Shown piece after piece: positions 7,118-13,481 of a DNA stretch of 13,481 bases (its first letter is position 1; each line of letters begins with the position of its first letter). Position numbers and translations under genes: made by a program. The DNA lies in NCBI GenBank assembly GCA_947259235.1, contig CAMYLL010000038.1, positions 1 through 13,481 of the forward strand, written 5' to 3'. The notes under the pieces were generated by a model. The model saw only the letters and a list, made by a program, of their open reading frames with translations, did not search any database and was not told the DNA's origin. Source of the DNA: an uncultured Pseudodesulfovibrio sp. (GTDB lineage: Bacteria > Desulfobacterota > Desulfovibrionia > Desulfovibrionales > Desulfovibrionaceae).

Positions 7118-8029
7118 TCAGGGTTTGAGTTGGCTCAGGAGCATGCCCGCCAGCATCAGCCCGCAGCCGACGAGGGCGCGCAGGGAAAGGACTTCGCCCA
7201 GCATCAGCCAGCCGCCGATGGCCGCGAAGACCGCCTCGAGGCTCAGAATGATGGCGGCGTGGGCGGGCTGGGCGTCGCGCTGGGCCACCACCTGGAGGGT
7301 GTAGGCAACGCCCACGGACATCAGCCCTCCATAGGCCAGGGGCAGCGCCGCGCTGCGCAGGCCGGCCAGGGTGATCTCCTCGGTGGCCACGGCGCCGATG
7401 AGGCTCAGCACGGCGCAGGCCGCGAACTGGATGGTGGACAGCTTGATGGCGTCCACGCCGTCCATTCCCGGAGAAAGCTTGCCGATGAGCAGCACGTGTC
7501 CGGCCCAGAAGAGCGCGCTGATGAGGACGAGCATGTCGCCGAAGGAGATGGTCAGATCCGTGGTGACCGAGAGCAGGTACATGCCGATGACGGCCATGGT
7601 CGCGCCGAGCCATGTGCCCCAGCCGGGCCGCTGGGCCAGCAGCAGGCCGAAGATGGGGACGAAGACCACGTAAAGCCCGGTGATGAACCCCGCCTTGCCT
7701 GCGGTGGACGCCTCGAAGCCCAGGGCGGCCAGTTGCGGCTCGGCCAGCCCCACCTGCTGCAGGGTCGCGCCGCAGAAAAGGGCGAGGCCGAGGAGCCCGC
7801 CGCCGATGGACAGGCTCTTCTTGCTCGTGGCCACGAACTCGGGCGCGCGTTTTTTCTCCAGCCGCATGACCAGGGGGACCAGGGCCAGCGCGCCCAGGGC
7901 GAAGCGTACGCCGTTGAAGGTCAGCGGGCCGACGTGGTCCATGCCCACGCGCTGGGCCACAAAGGCGAAGCCCCAGATGGCGGCGGTGATGAAGAGCAGG
8001 ATGTCTGCCCGGAGTATGCGGCTGTTCAC
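7118..8029 (-). CDS. EamA/DMT-family transporter
   Basis: Predicted inner-membrane drug/metabolite transporter with two EamA repeats and about ten membrane segments in 303 residues. The first repeat opens with ITAAIWGFAFVAQRVGMDHV (14-33) and NGVRFALGALALVPLV (39-54). The second repeat begins near residue 158 (ISALFWAGHVLLIGKLSP) and ends with LSLEAVFAAIGGWLMLGEVL and a hydrophobic C-terminus. Substrate cannot be read from the sequence; members export amino acids, nucleotides or metabolites, and some flip lipid-linked sugars. The start is GTG at 8029, supported by AAGGAG 8 bases upstream. It sits 86 bases after the cupin gene and 76 bases before the CgeB-like gene. Both spacers are long enough for separate promoters, so membership in one operon is uncertain. 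Confidence 0.88.
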   Translation of the reverse strand: MNSRILRADILLFITAAIWGFAFVAQRVGMDHVGPLTFNGVRFALGALALVPLVMRLEKKRAPEFVATSKKSLSIGGGLLGLALFCGATLQQVGLAEPQLAALGFEASTAGKAGFITGLYVVFVPIFGLLLAQRPGWGTWLGATMAVIGMYLLSVTTDLTISFGDMLVLISALFWAGHVLLIGKLSPGMDGVDAIKLSTIQFAACAVLSLIGAVATEEITLAGLRSAALPLAYGGLMSVGVAYTLQVVAQRDAQPAHAAIILSLEAVFAAIGGWLMLGEVLSLRALVGCGLMLAGMLLSQLKP

Positions 8030-8037
8030 GATGTGAT

Positions 8038-8043
8038 CTCCTT
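8038..8043 (-). promoter_or_regulatory. Ribosome binding site for the GTG start of the EamA transporter
   Basis: AAGGAG on the minus strand, 8 bases before the GTG at 8029. It decides for this non-ATG start; the protein then begins directly before its first membrane segment, as expected. Confidence 0.75.
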
Positions 8044-8082
8044 GAAAAAGATCATATCCTGTACAGCAGATGGGCGAGATGC

Positions 8083-8095
8083 CGCAAGTCTTGCG
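8083..8095 (-). repeat. 13-base perfect palindrome between cupin and transporter genes
   Basis: CGCAAG-T-CTTGCG (plus strand) is a perfect inverted repeat with a one-base centre, in the 86-base spacer upstream of the EamA gene, 54 bases before its start. It could be an operator or a small hairpin. It lacks a following T run, so it is not an intrinsic terminator. No regulator is assigned. Confidence 0.45.
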
Positions 8096-8115
8096 TGGCC
8101 TCGGAGCGGGCCGGG

Positions 8116-8709
8116 CTACTGCTCGGCGTCCGGGGTCGGCTCATCGGGCGCGGCCGCCTTGGCCGCCTCCGCCTGGGCCGTGGCCATCTCGGCCAGCCCC
8201 TTGAGCAGGGTGAGCATGTATGCCTCGGCCTGGTCGGAGCCCTCGGCCGGGGCCCAGGATGGAATGTCCTTGTCCGAGCTTTGGGCGTAGGGGCCGTCCT
8301 TGACCTCGAAGACCAGGGTGTCCGGCTTGAGGGCGATGAACGTGTGATAGACGCTGGGGGCCACGTCCACGCCGAAGGTTTCCGTGCCGGGCTGGAGCAG
8401 GGTGTGGCTTTCGATCTCGCCGTCCTCGGTGAAGCGGACGAAGAGCATGGAGCCGGAGATGACCAGGATCGTCTCGCTCTTTGCCGGGTGCAGGTGGCGG
8501 TGGGGCGTGATGTATGTGCCGGGCTGGAGCGCGTTGAACATCCTCTGCGTTCCGTCGTCCAGCGACTTGTGCAGCCGCTGGAGCATTCGCTTGCGCGGGG
8601 ACTCCCTGGACAGGGCGAGGAGCTGCCCGACCATGGTCAGGGTCAGGGGGATGACGTCGGTGTCCGGCGCGGCCACTGCCGTGAGGTGTTCTTTTTTGTC
8701 TTCACTCAT
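8116..8709 (-). CDS. WbuC-family cupin-fold metalloprotein
   Basis: A 197-residue single-cupin protein. The WbuC pattern is clear: SRESPRKRMLQRLH (34-47), QRMFNALQPGTYITPHRH (55-72), then HPAKSETILVISGSMLF (74-90), YHTFIALKPDTLVFEVK (121-137) and GPY (139-141). The putative metal ligands are H70, H72, E79 and H122. WbuC proteins occur in O-antigen and other polysaccharide loci; their reaction is not established to my knowledge. The last 25 or so residues are an Ala/Pro/Glu-rich low-complexity tail. A TTG 12 codons upstream would extend the frame. I choose the ATG at 8709 because AGGA lies 8 bases before it and because family homology begins well downstream. It follows the GNAT gene by 49 bases in the same direction, consistent with a glycan-modification operon. 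Confidence 0.82.
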   Translation of the reverse strand: MSEDKKEHLTAVAAPDTDVIPLTLTMVGQLLALSRESPRKRMLQRLHKSLDDGTQRMFNALQPGTYITPHRHLHPAKSETILVISGSMLFVRFTEDGEIESHTLLQPGTETFGVDVAPSVYHTFIALKPDTLVFEVKDGPYAQSSDKDIPSWAPAEGSDQAEAYMLTLLKGLAEMATAQAEAAKAAAPDEPTPDAEQ

Positions 8710-8758
8710 GCCCCAAGTCCTACAACGCCGGGCGCGTTTGGGCAAGTCGGGGCGACAA

Positions 8759-9619
8759 TCAGTCCAGCTTGAGGCCGAGCAGGGCGATCTCGGAATAGGC
8801 CAGGTCCACGTTGCGGGGCTTGACCCGGGCGCTCTTGTAGAAGCGCGGCGAGGCGATGGTTTCCACCTCGGCCCCGGGGCCGTCGTTCTCCACGAAGCGG
8901 CGGTCCGCCGCCAGGACGCAGTCGCCCTCGGGGAGCAGGGCCTGGGCGATGTCGCCCACGCGCTCCGTGAACAGGCCGGGATTGCTGCGGTAGAGGACGT
9001 CGTAATAGGTGACGTCGTTGCCCTTGGTGGTCACGGAGAGCAGCAGCAGGCACTGGGTGCAGCGGGTGGAGACGAGCACGGGGGTAACGGCGAGGCCGAT
9101 GTGGTCCTTGAGCACCTTGACCTCGTCGGGATTTGCCCGCGTCACCATGGTGTCCGGGTCGTGGATCAGCTCCAGGTTTTCGAAGCTGCGTCCGTCCTTG
9201 CGCCACAGCAGCCGCTCGGTGTCGAGCACGTCCAGGCCCATGGTCTTGAAGAAATCGACGCGCTTGGGCGAGAGGGAGATCACCGTGCAGGTGTTGGCGG
9301 GATCTGCCGTGGCCATTTCGAGCATGGCCCTGCCCAGGCCCTGCCCCCGGTATTCCTTGAGGATGTACCAGGACGTGAAGTTGAGGAACCGTTCGCGCCG
9401 GGTTCCGATGGACCGGTAGGAGCAGATATGGCCGTGGAAGCCGACGATCCTGCCCGCGTCCTCGGCCACAATGCCGATGTCCGCGTTGTCCGCGCACCAG
9501 GGCGCGGCAAACAGCCGCTTCCACCGCTCGACGGAAAAGTCGGGGTTCATGTGCGTGTGGAGCAGGGTGCAGATGGCGTCGATGTCCCGGATTTCAGCCC
9601 GGCGGAGCGTTGCGGTCAT
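8759..9619 (-). CDS. GNAT-family N-acetyltransferase with unassigned C-terminal half
   Basis: Predicted acetyl-CoA dependent acyltransferase. The N-terminal GNAT fold (about 5-140) starts with TLRRAEIRDIDAICTLL and has the acyl-CoA binding motif A, EYRGQGLGRAML (89-100), following the beta-strand FTSWYILKEYRG. The later VDFFKTMGLDV is the usual GNAT motif-B-like segment. The remaining roughly 145 residues, with a CTQC pair and the sequence DVTYYDVLYRSNPGLF, match no family I recognise and could be a second degenerate GNAT half. At 286 residues it is about double a minimal GNAT. The ATG at 9619 has AGGA 7 bases upstream. It lies 16 bases after the deacetylase-like gene, so the two are almost surely cotranscribed; a sugar amine is a plausible acceptor, but this is inference. 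Confidence 0.8.
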   Translation of the reverse strand: MTATLRRAEIRDIDAICTLLHTHMNPDFSVERWKRLFAAPWCADNADIGIVAEDAGRIVGFHGHICSYRSIGTRRERFLNFTSWYILKEYRGQGLGRAMLEMATADPANTCTVISLSPKRVDFFKTMGLDVLDTERLLWRKDGRSFENLELIHDPDTMVTRANPDEVKVLKDHIGLAVTPVLVSTRCTQCLLLLSVTTKGNDVTYYDVLYRSNPGLFTERVGDIAQALLPEGDCVLAADRRFVENDGPGAEVETIASPRFYKSARVKPRNVDLAYSEIALLGLKLD

Positions 9620-9635
9620 GAAGGTGTCCTCTCGA

Positions 9636-10412
9636 TTATGCGGCGGGCGGCCAGATCTCGGCGGGGCTTACCCACTGCGCGGCGGGGTGGCTGCTCGTGA
9701 CAGAGATCAGGTCGTCCATGAAATGCCAGGCGTCGTCGTCCATCTCCAGATGATGGGTGAGCACGCCCGTGGGTTCGTCCGGGTCCACGTGGCCGGACCG
9801 TTTTTTCTTAAGATGTTCCACAATATTGGTCACGCACTTTTCGCGGCCTGAAAAAAATGCCTTGTGCCCTTTCCAGTCGAGCAGGTCGCAGTGGGCATCG
9901 GCCCTGCGCAGGCCGGGGGGCGTTTCGGGCGCGTCGCGCTTGTGACTGGCGGAGACGCCCAGGAAGCCCAGGCCGGGAAGATGGGGGAGCAGGCCGGGGT
10001 CGATCCTGTTCCACGGCGGGACCAGCGCGGCCACGAAGCGCGGCCCGAAAAGGGCCTTGAGGGCGGCCATGCCCGCGCCCAGCTCGCTCGTCACCTCGTC
10101 CAGCGGGCGGTGCAGGCCCAGCTCCCAGGCTCCGCCGCCCGGGGGGGCGTGGTTGACGTGGGCATAGCCGTGCTGGAGGGCGTGCAGGCGCGGGGAGGCC
10201 AGCACCAGCTCGCCAAGGGGCGCGCCCGCACGGGCCGGGATGACTGCCAGCCCGCAGTCCACCCCGCGCTCGGCGCTGAGGCGCGCCAAGCGGTCGAGGG
10301 CGGGACCGGGGGCGCCCGCGTCGTCGTCGCGCCCCCACAAGGCGGCGCGCCGCCCTGCGCTGGGCCAGGCGTCCAGCTCGCGCAGCAGCGGGTCAAATGG
10401 ATCGGTGGTCAT
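9636..10412 (-). CDS. NodB-like polysaccharide deacetylase family protein
   Basis: Predicted metal-dependent carbohydrate esterase removing N- or O-acetyl groups from a glycan. In 258 residues it shows degenerate NodB motifs: GRDDDAG (27-33) for the catalytic/metal aspartates, HGYAH (H81-x3-H85) for the metal histidines, VPPWNRI (131-137) in place of the usual RxPxG-like motif, and VLTHH (H220/H221) for the late catalytic histidine. I see no signal peptide or membrane segment, so it probably acts in the cytoplasm on an intermediate rather than on finished polymer. The ATG at 10412 has GAGGT 4-5 bases upstream. It is the first gene of the minus-strand series and diverges from the radical SAM gene across a 108-base gap. 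Similar short deacetylases often sit beside GT4 and COG4671-type glycosyltransferases, as here (from memory, unchecked). Confidence 0.78.
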   Translation of the reverse strand: MTTDPFDPLLRELDAWPSAGRRAALWGRDDDAGAPGPALDRLARLSAERGVDCGLAVIPARAGAPLGELVLASPRLHALQHGYAHVNHAPPGGGAWELGLHRPLDEVTSELGAGMAALKALFGPRFVAALVPPWNRIDPGLLPHLPGLGFLGVSASHKRDAPETPPGLRRADAHCDLLDWKGHKAFFSGREKCVTNIVEHLKKKRSGHVDPDEPTGVLTHHLEMDDDAWHFMDDLISVTSSHPAAQWVSPAEIWPPAA

Positions 10413-10449
10413 GGATACCTCGGATGAGGGGTCTTGTAGCAGAGGAGCC

Positions 10450-10460
10450 GCAGTGACTGC
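10450..10460. repeat. 11-base palindrome in the divergent promoter region
   Basis: GCAGT-G-ACTGC is a perfect inverted repeat in the 108-base gap between the divergent deacetylase and radical SAM genes. It is nested inside a looser AGAGG/CCTCT pair (10441-10445 and 10468-10472). Its position suits an operator controlling one or both directions. No regulator is assigned, and only one copy is present. Confidence 0.4.
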
Positions 10461-10507
10461 AAGCGGGCCTCTGGCGTTTTCTCCGGATACGTGTCAGGAG
10501 AGCCGGT

Positions 10508-10513
10508 GAGGAG
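10508..10513 (+). promoter_or_regulatory. Ribosome binding site deciding the radical SAM gene start
   Basis: GAGGAG lies 7 bases before the ATG at 10521. The alternative in-frame GTG at 10491 would put this site inside the coding region and has no comparable site of its own. Confidence 0.8.
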
Positions 10514-10520
10514 ACGGCCA

Positions 10521-11630
10521 ATGAACGAGCCCGCGAGCAACATCATCTGGAACATGACGCGTAAGTGCAACTTTCGTTGCGAATACTGCTATTTCCCCCA
10601 CGATAATTCTCCCGTCACCCGGACCCTGCCCGTGGACAGGATCACGGACTTCCTCGACGCCACCGGGCGCACCTGGACAGTGGGCATGACCGGCGGCGAG
10701 CCGTTCATCTATCCCGGGTTCGTGGATATCTGCGACGCCCTGACGCAGCGCCACCGGATCGGCGTGGATACCAACCTTTCCGTCTCGTCCAAGGTGCGCG
10801 AGTTCGCCCGGCGCATCGACCCGGCCAGGGTGCAGGACCTTTATGTCGCCCTGCATATCCAGGAGCGCGAGCGCATCAAGGGCGTTCCCGCCTTCATCGA
10901 CAACGCGCGCCTGCTCATCGAGTCGGGGTTCAAGGTCATCGTCAATTACGTGGTCCATCCGAGCCTGGAGGACCGGTTCCGGGCGGACAGTGATTTCTTT
11001 GCCGCCCACGGCATCGCCATCACCCCGCGCCCATTTCGGGGCAAGCTGGACGGCAGGCGCTACCCCGAGGCGTACGGCGACCGTGCCCGGGCCATCTTTG
11101 CCGACCATCCCGAGCAGGGGCGCAAGATCGCCTTCAACTTTCAGGGCGTGCCCTGCTTTGCTGGGAAGACCCTCCTGCGCATGGACCCGGACGGCACGGT
11201 CTACCGCTGCCCGGGCGACAAGACCGTGCTGGGCAACGTCCTCGACGACGTGCGCCTGGCCGACGACGCGCAGCCGTGCACCAAGCCCCGCTGCCCCTGC
11301 CGGGGGCTGGACCACGTGGTCCTTACCAAAACCCAGCGGTTGCTGGTGGACGGAGTGCAGCACGCCGTGGTGGCGGATTTCGAGACCTCGGCCGCGGCCT
11401 TCGAGCGCGCCCTGGAGGCATCGCCCGGCCACCCCTGCGCCCAGAACAACCTGGGCGTCATCGCCTGGCGGCGCGGCGACGCGGCAGAGGCGGCCCGCCG
11501 CTTCGAGGCCGCCGGGGCGGCCCGGCCGGACAAGGACGCCTACCAGGACAATCTGGCCGGTGTCGGCTCCGCAGAAGGGGCCTTCGACCCCGAGCTTTGC
11601 CTGGACGTCAACCCGAGCGTGGAAAAGTAA
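10521..11630 (+). CDS. Radical SAM/SPASM-like enzyme with C-terminal TPR-like tail
   Basis: Predicted [4Fe-4S] S-adenosylmethionine enzyme; substrate unknown. The cluster motif is C16-x3-C20-x2-C23 in MTRKCNFRCEYCYF, and the SAM-binding GGEP follows at 58-61. The barrel continues with IGVDTNLSVSS (80-90). After it comes a SPASM-like module: GVPCFAG (C212), MDPDGTVYRCPGD (C230), LGNV (237-240) and CTKPRCPC (C253, C258, C260), which normally binds auxiliary clusters in peptide- or protein-modifying enzymes. Residues about 285-346 form one to two TPR-like helix pairs (AAAFERALEASPGHPCAQNN, then LGVIAWRRGDAAEAARRFEA). The 369-residue protein stands alone behind its own leader, diverges from the deacetylase gene, and is followed after 127 bases by two glycosyltransferases. 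Protein or peptide modification, or a sugar-modifying step, are both possible. Confidence 0.82.
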   Translation: MNEPASNIIWNMTRKCNFRCEYCYFPHDNSPVTRTLPVDRITDFLDATGRTWTVGMTGGEPFIYPGFVDICDALTQRHRIGVDTNLSVSSKVREFARRIDPARVQDLYVALHIQERERIKGVPAFIDNARLLIESGFKVIVNYVVHPSLEDRFRADSDFFAAHGIAITPRPFRGKLDGRRYPEAYGDRARAIFADHPEQGRKIAFNFQGVPCFAGKTLLRMDPDGTVYRCPGDKTVLGNVLDDVRLADDAQPCTKPRCPCRGLDHVVLTKTQRLLVDGVQHAVVADFETSAAAFERALEASPGHPCAQNNLGVIAWRRGDAAEAARRFEAAGAARPDKDAYQDNLAGVGSAEGAFDPELCLDVNPSVEK

Positions 11631-11664
11631 ATGGTGGAAGTGACGGCCGATGTCGGGTATGTAT

Positions 11665-11704
11665 GCCGGGTCGGCCCTCAGTGGGCAAGTCCGCGCGACC
11701 CGGC
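11665..11704 (+). other. Hairpin-forming element in the 127-base gap before the MurG-like gene
   Basis: A 9-base stem GCCGGGTCG (11665-11673) pairs perfectly with CGACCCGGC (11696-11704). Inside it a second stem GCCC/GGGC (11674-11677 with 11683-11686) closes a 5-base TCAGT loop, leaving a 9-base one-sided bulge. No T run follows, so a classical intrinsic terminator is unlikely. The rest of the gap (11631-11757) holds no ORF worth calling. It contains CAAGTCCG twice, at 11686 and 11705, 19 bases apart. It may be a leader structure of the downstream gene or a 3' stabiliser of the radical SAM message. Confidence 0.45.
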
Positions 11705-11757
11705 CAAGTCCGGGGCAACACGAATGAATGCAACAGGCGCATTAGCTTGACCGTGTA

Positions 11758-12930
11758 ATGGATATGGTATCGAACTCCTATAATATACTGATGTATTCCC
11801 ATGACACCTACGGTCTGGGACACATCCGTCGCACCATGGCCATTGCGCGCAACCTCGTGCGGCCCGGCGTGAACATCCTCATCGTCACGGGGTCTCCCAT
11901 CGTCGGGCGCTACACCATGCCCAAGGGCGTGGACTTCGTGCGCATGCCGGGCATGATCAAGAAGACCAACACGGTCTATGTTCCCCACTCCATCAAGGTC
12001 GATCCCAAGATCGCCATCGCCATCCGCAAGAACATCATCCTGTCCACGGCCAAGGCCTTCAAGCCGGACCTGTTCATCGTGGACAAGGTTCCCGCCGGGC
12101 TCAAAGGCGAGGTGCTGCCCACCCTGAAGTGGATCAGGAAACAGCGGCCCTGCGCCCGCGTCGTGCTCGGCCTGCGCGATATCCTCGACGACGCCGCGTC
12201 CACCCGGGCCGAGTGGGAGAAGAAGAAATATCACGAGATCCTGCGCGATCTCTATTCCGAGATATGGGTCTACGGCGAGAAGGACCTCTACAATCCCATC
12301 GAGGAATACGCCTTTCCCGAGGACATCGCGGCCAAGACGGTCTTCACCGGCTACATACCGCGCAAGGTTCCCGGCGTGCGCCGCGTCAAGCGCAAGCAGA
12401 AGCTCGTGGTGGTCACCATCGGCGGCGGCGGCGACGGCTACATCGTCCTCGACAACTACCTCAAGATGCTTGAGACCAACGGCACGGTGGACTTCAAGAC
12501 CCTAATGATCACCGGGCCGTTCCTCGCCCCCAACCGGCTCGACGAGCTGGCGGACCGCGCCCGCGCCCTCAAGGTCGAGATCAAGCCGTTCATCAAGAAC
12601 ATCGAAAAGCGCATGGCCAATGCCGATCTCGTGGTCACCATGGGCGGCTACAACACCCTGTGCGAGATCCTCTCCCTCAGGAAGCCCGCCCTGGTCATCC
12701 CGCGCGACAAGCCGCGCCAGGAGCAGCTCCTGCGCGCCCAGGTCTTCCGGGGCAGGGGGCTGTGCGACTTCATCAAGTGGAGCGACGTCTCGCCCGAGCT
12801 GCTGCGCCACAAGGTCAACGCCCTGCTGGAAGACCCCGGCTCCTGCGTGGCCGATCTCGAAGTGTTCCGGATGACCGGCCTTGAGGTCATGTGCGAACGC
12901 CTTGCCCATTTCAGAGAGAACTGCCCGTGA
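11758..12930 (+). CDS. MurG/GT28-like predicted glycosyltransferase (COG4671 type)
   Basis: Predicted GT-B glycosyltransferase; donor and acceptor are unknown. The N-terminal domain opens with YNILMYSHDTYGLGHIRRTM (8-27), the GHxRR element typical of COG4671 proteins and reminiscent of MurG. The C-terminal domain has VVVTIGGGGDGY (217-228), PFIKNIEKRMANADLVV (277-293), MGGYNTLCEIL (295-305) and a VIPRDKPRQEQLLRA segment (313-327), as in the GT28 C-terminal nucleotide-sugar pocket. The length is 390 residues. The frame is closed by a stop at 11743, so the start is ATG 11758 or ATG 11764; neither has a recognisable Shine-Dalgarno site. The first codons are AT-rich compared with the rest of the gene, which may help initiation. 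It overlaps the next gene by 4 bases (GTGA), so the two are translationally coupled. Confidence 0.85.
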   Translation: MDMVSNSYNILMYSHDTYGLGHIRRTMAIARNLVRPGVNILIVTGSPIVGRYTMPKGVDFVRMPGMIKKTNTVYVPHSIKVDPKIAIAIRKNIILSTAKAFKPDLFIVDKVPAGLKGEVLPTLKWIRKQRPCARVVLGLRDILDDAASTRAEWEKKKYHEILRDLYSEIWVYGEKDLYNPIEEYAFPEDIAAKTVFTGYIPRKVPGVRRVKRKQKLVVVTIGGGGDGYIVLDNYLKMLETNGTVDFKTLMITGPFLAPNRLDELADRARALKVEIKPFIKNIEKRMANADLVVTMGGYNTLCEILSLRKPALVIPRDKPRQEQLLRAQVFRGRGLCDFIKWSDVSPELLRHKVNALLEDPGSCVADLEVFRMTGLEVMCERLAHFRENCP

Positions 12931-13481
12931 CATCACCCCGGAAAGGGAAAACCCTCGGCATGGTGCTCAAGGGGTATCCCCGAATTTCAGAGACGTTCAT
13001 CTCCAATGAAATCCGTCTGCTCGAAGCCATGGGCTTCGACATCCACATCTATTCGATGCGCGCCCCGCGCGAGACCTTCAGCCACGACTCCATCAAGGAG
13101 ATCAAGGCCGGGGTCACGTATCTGCCGTCGTCGCTGCTCCTGGGGCTGCCCGCCCTGCTGTGGCACAACCTGCGCCTGGCCCTGCGCATGCCCGGGCGGT
13201 ATCTCGACTGCCTGAAGCTCATGGCCAGCCGGTTCCGCCTCGCGCCCAAGAAGCACACCTGGGTCAAGCACATGCTCCAGGCTGGCTACATCGTCCAGAA
13301 ATCGGTCATCGACGACGGCGTGGAGCTGGGCCACCTGCACGGCCATTTCGCCCACACCCCGACCACGGTGACCATGTACGCCGCCCTCCTGGCGGGCGTG
13401 CCATTCAGCTTCACGGCCCACGCAAAGGATATCTACACCCAGGACCCCCGCCGCTTTGCCGACAAGGTGGACCGCGCCGGG
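12927..13481 (+). CDS. Glycosyltransferase family 4 protein, N-terminal part (cut by right edge)
   Basis: N-terminal 185 codons of a GT4-type (colanic-acid-like) glycosyltransferase; the catalytic donor-binding domain lies beyond the window. Recognisable are KGYPRISETFISNEIRLLEA (15-34), the usual opening of exopolysaccharide GT4 enzymes, IYSMRAPRE (41-49), and HLHGHFAHTPTTVTMYAALL (136-155) followed by GVPFSFTAHAKDIYT (157-171). The GTG start at 12927 overlaps the TGA of the preceding gene by 4 bases. A purine-rich AGAGAG lies about 9 bases upstream. An internal ATG at 12960 is possible but would lack the coupling. With the preceding MurG-like enzyme it probably builds a surface or secreted glycan; the acceptor cannot be told. 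Confidence 0.87.
   Translation, partial: MTSPRKGKTLGMVLKGYPRISETFISNEIRLLEAMGFDIHIYSMRAPRETFSHDSIKEIKAGVTYLPSSLLLGLPALLWHNLRLALRMPGRYLDCLKLMASRFRLAPKKHTWVKHMLQAGYIVQKSVIDDGVELGHLHGHFAHTPTTVTMYAALLAGVPFSFTAHAKDIYTQDPRRFADKVDRAG

Noticed and set aside
10433..10462. TTGCAG with an 18-base spacer to TACAAG on the minus strand as the promoter of the deacetylase gene.
   Set aside because: Only 3 of 6 and 4 of 6 consensus matches; too weak to list as a feature.
10494..11432. A 312-codon minus-strand frame opposite the radical SAM gene.
   Set aside because: It is a codon-bias shadow; the plus-strand frame has the CxxxCxxC motif, GGEP and SPASM-like cysteines.
11747..11784. TTGACC and TATAAT around the MurG-like start, resembling a sigma-70 promoter.
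   Set aside because: The spacing is 26 bases rather than about 17, and the TATAAT lies inside the coding region, so the pair cannot serve this gene.

Overview
The window is a high-GC bacterial chromosome segment, most likely from a Desulfovibrio-like deltaproteobacterium (Desulfovibrionaceae). That assignment is an inference from base composition, the fliK-flgD-flgE order with an attached GT9 glycosyltransferase, and protein flavour; no rRNA or species marker is present. Twelve protein genes are supported. Two are cut by the window edges. I see no tRNA, rRNA, insertion sequence, CRISPR or attachment site, and no gene-free stretch above 300 bases (the largest gap is 188 bases, 4198-4385).

Region 1 (1-4385, minus strand) is a flagellar hook operon: fliK (hook-length ruler), flgD (hook cap) and flgE (hook protein, running off the left edge). 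A clear sigma-54 type -24/-12 promoter sits just before fliK, inside what a naive longest-ORF call would include in the gene. It therefore fixes the fliK start at 4197.

Region 2 (4386-10412, minus strand) is a chain of envelope- or glycan-related genes in the same orientation: a NodB-like polysaccharide deacetylase, a GNAT acetyltransferase, a WbuC-type cupin, an EamA/DMT transporter, a CgeB-like glycosyltransferase with an N-terminal DUF3880-like domain, and a GT9 (heptosyltransferase-like) glycosyltransferase. The last two directly precede the hook operon. Glycosyltransferases next to flagellar genes suggest glycosylation of flagellar protein, but this is context only.

Region 3 (10521-13481, plus strand) diverges from region 2. 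It holds a radical SAM enzyme with SPASM-like cysteines fused to a C-terminal TPR-like tail, then a MurG/GT28-like predicted glycosyltransferase (COG4671 type), then, overlapping by 4 bases, a GT4 glycosyltransferase cut by the right edge. With the divergent deacetylase and acetyltransferase this looks like part of a surface polysaccharide or glycan-modification locus.

The most notable candidates for follow-up are the radical SAM-SPASM-TPR protein of unknown substrate beside the glycan genes, the cysteine cluster and long C-terminal extension of the GT9 enzyme, and the sigma-54 promoter. I did not find convincing evidence of a wholly new system.
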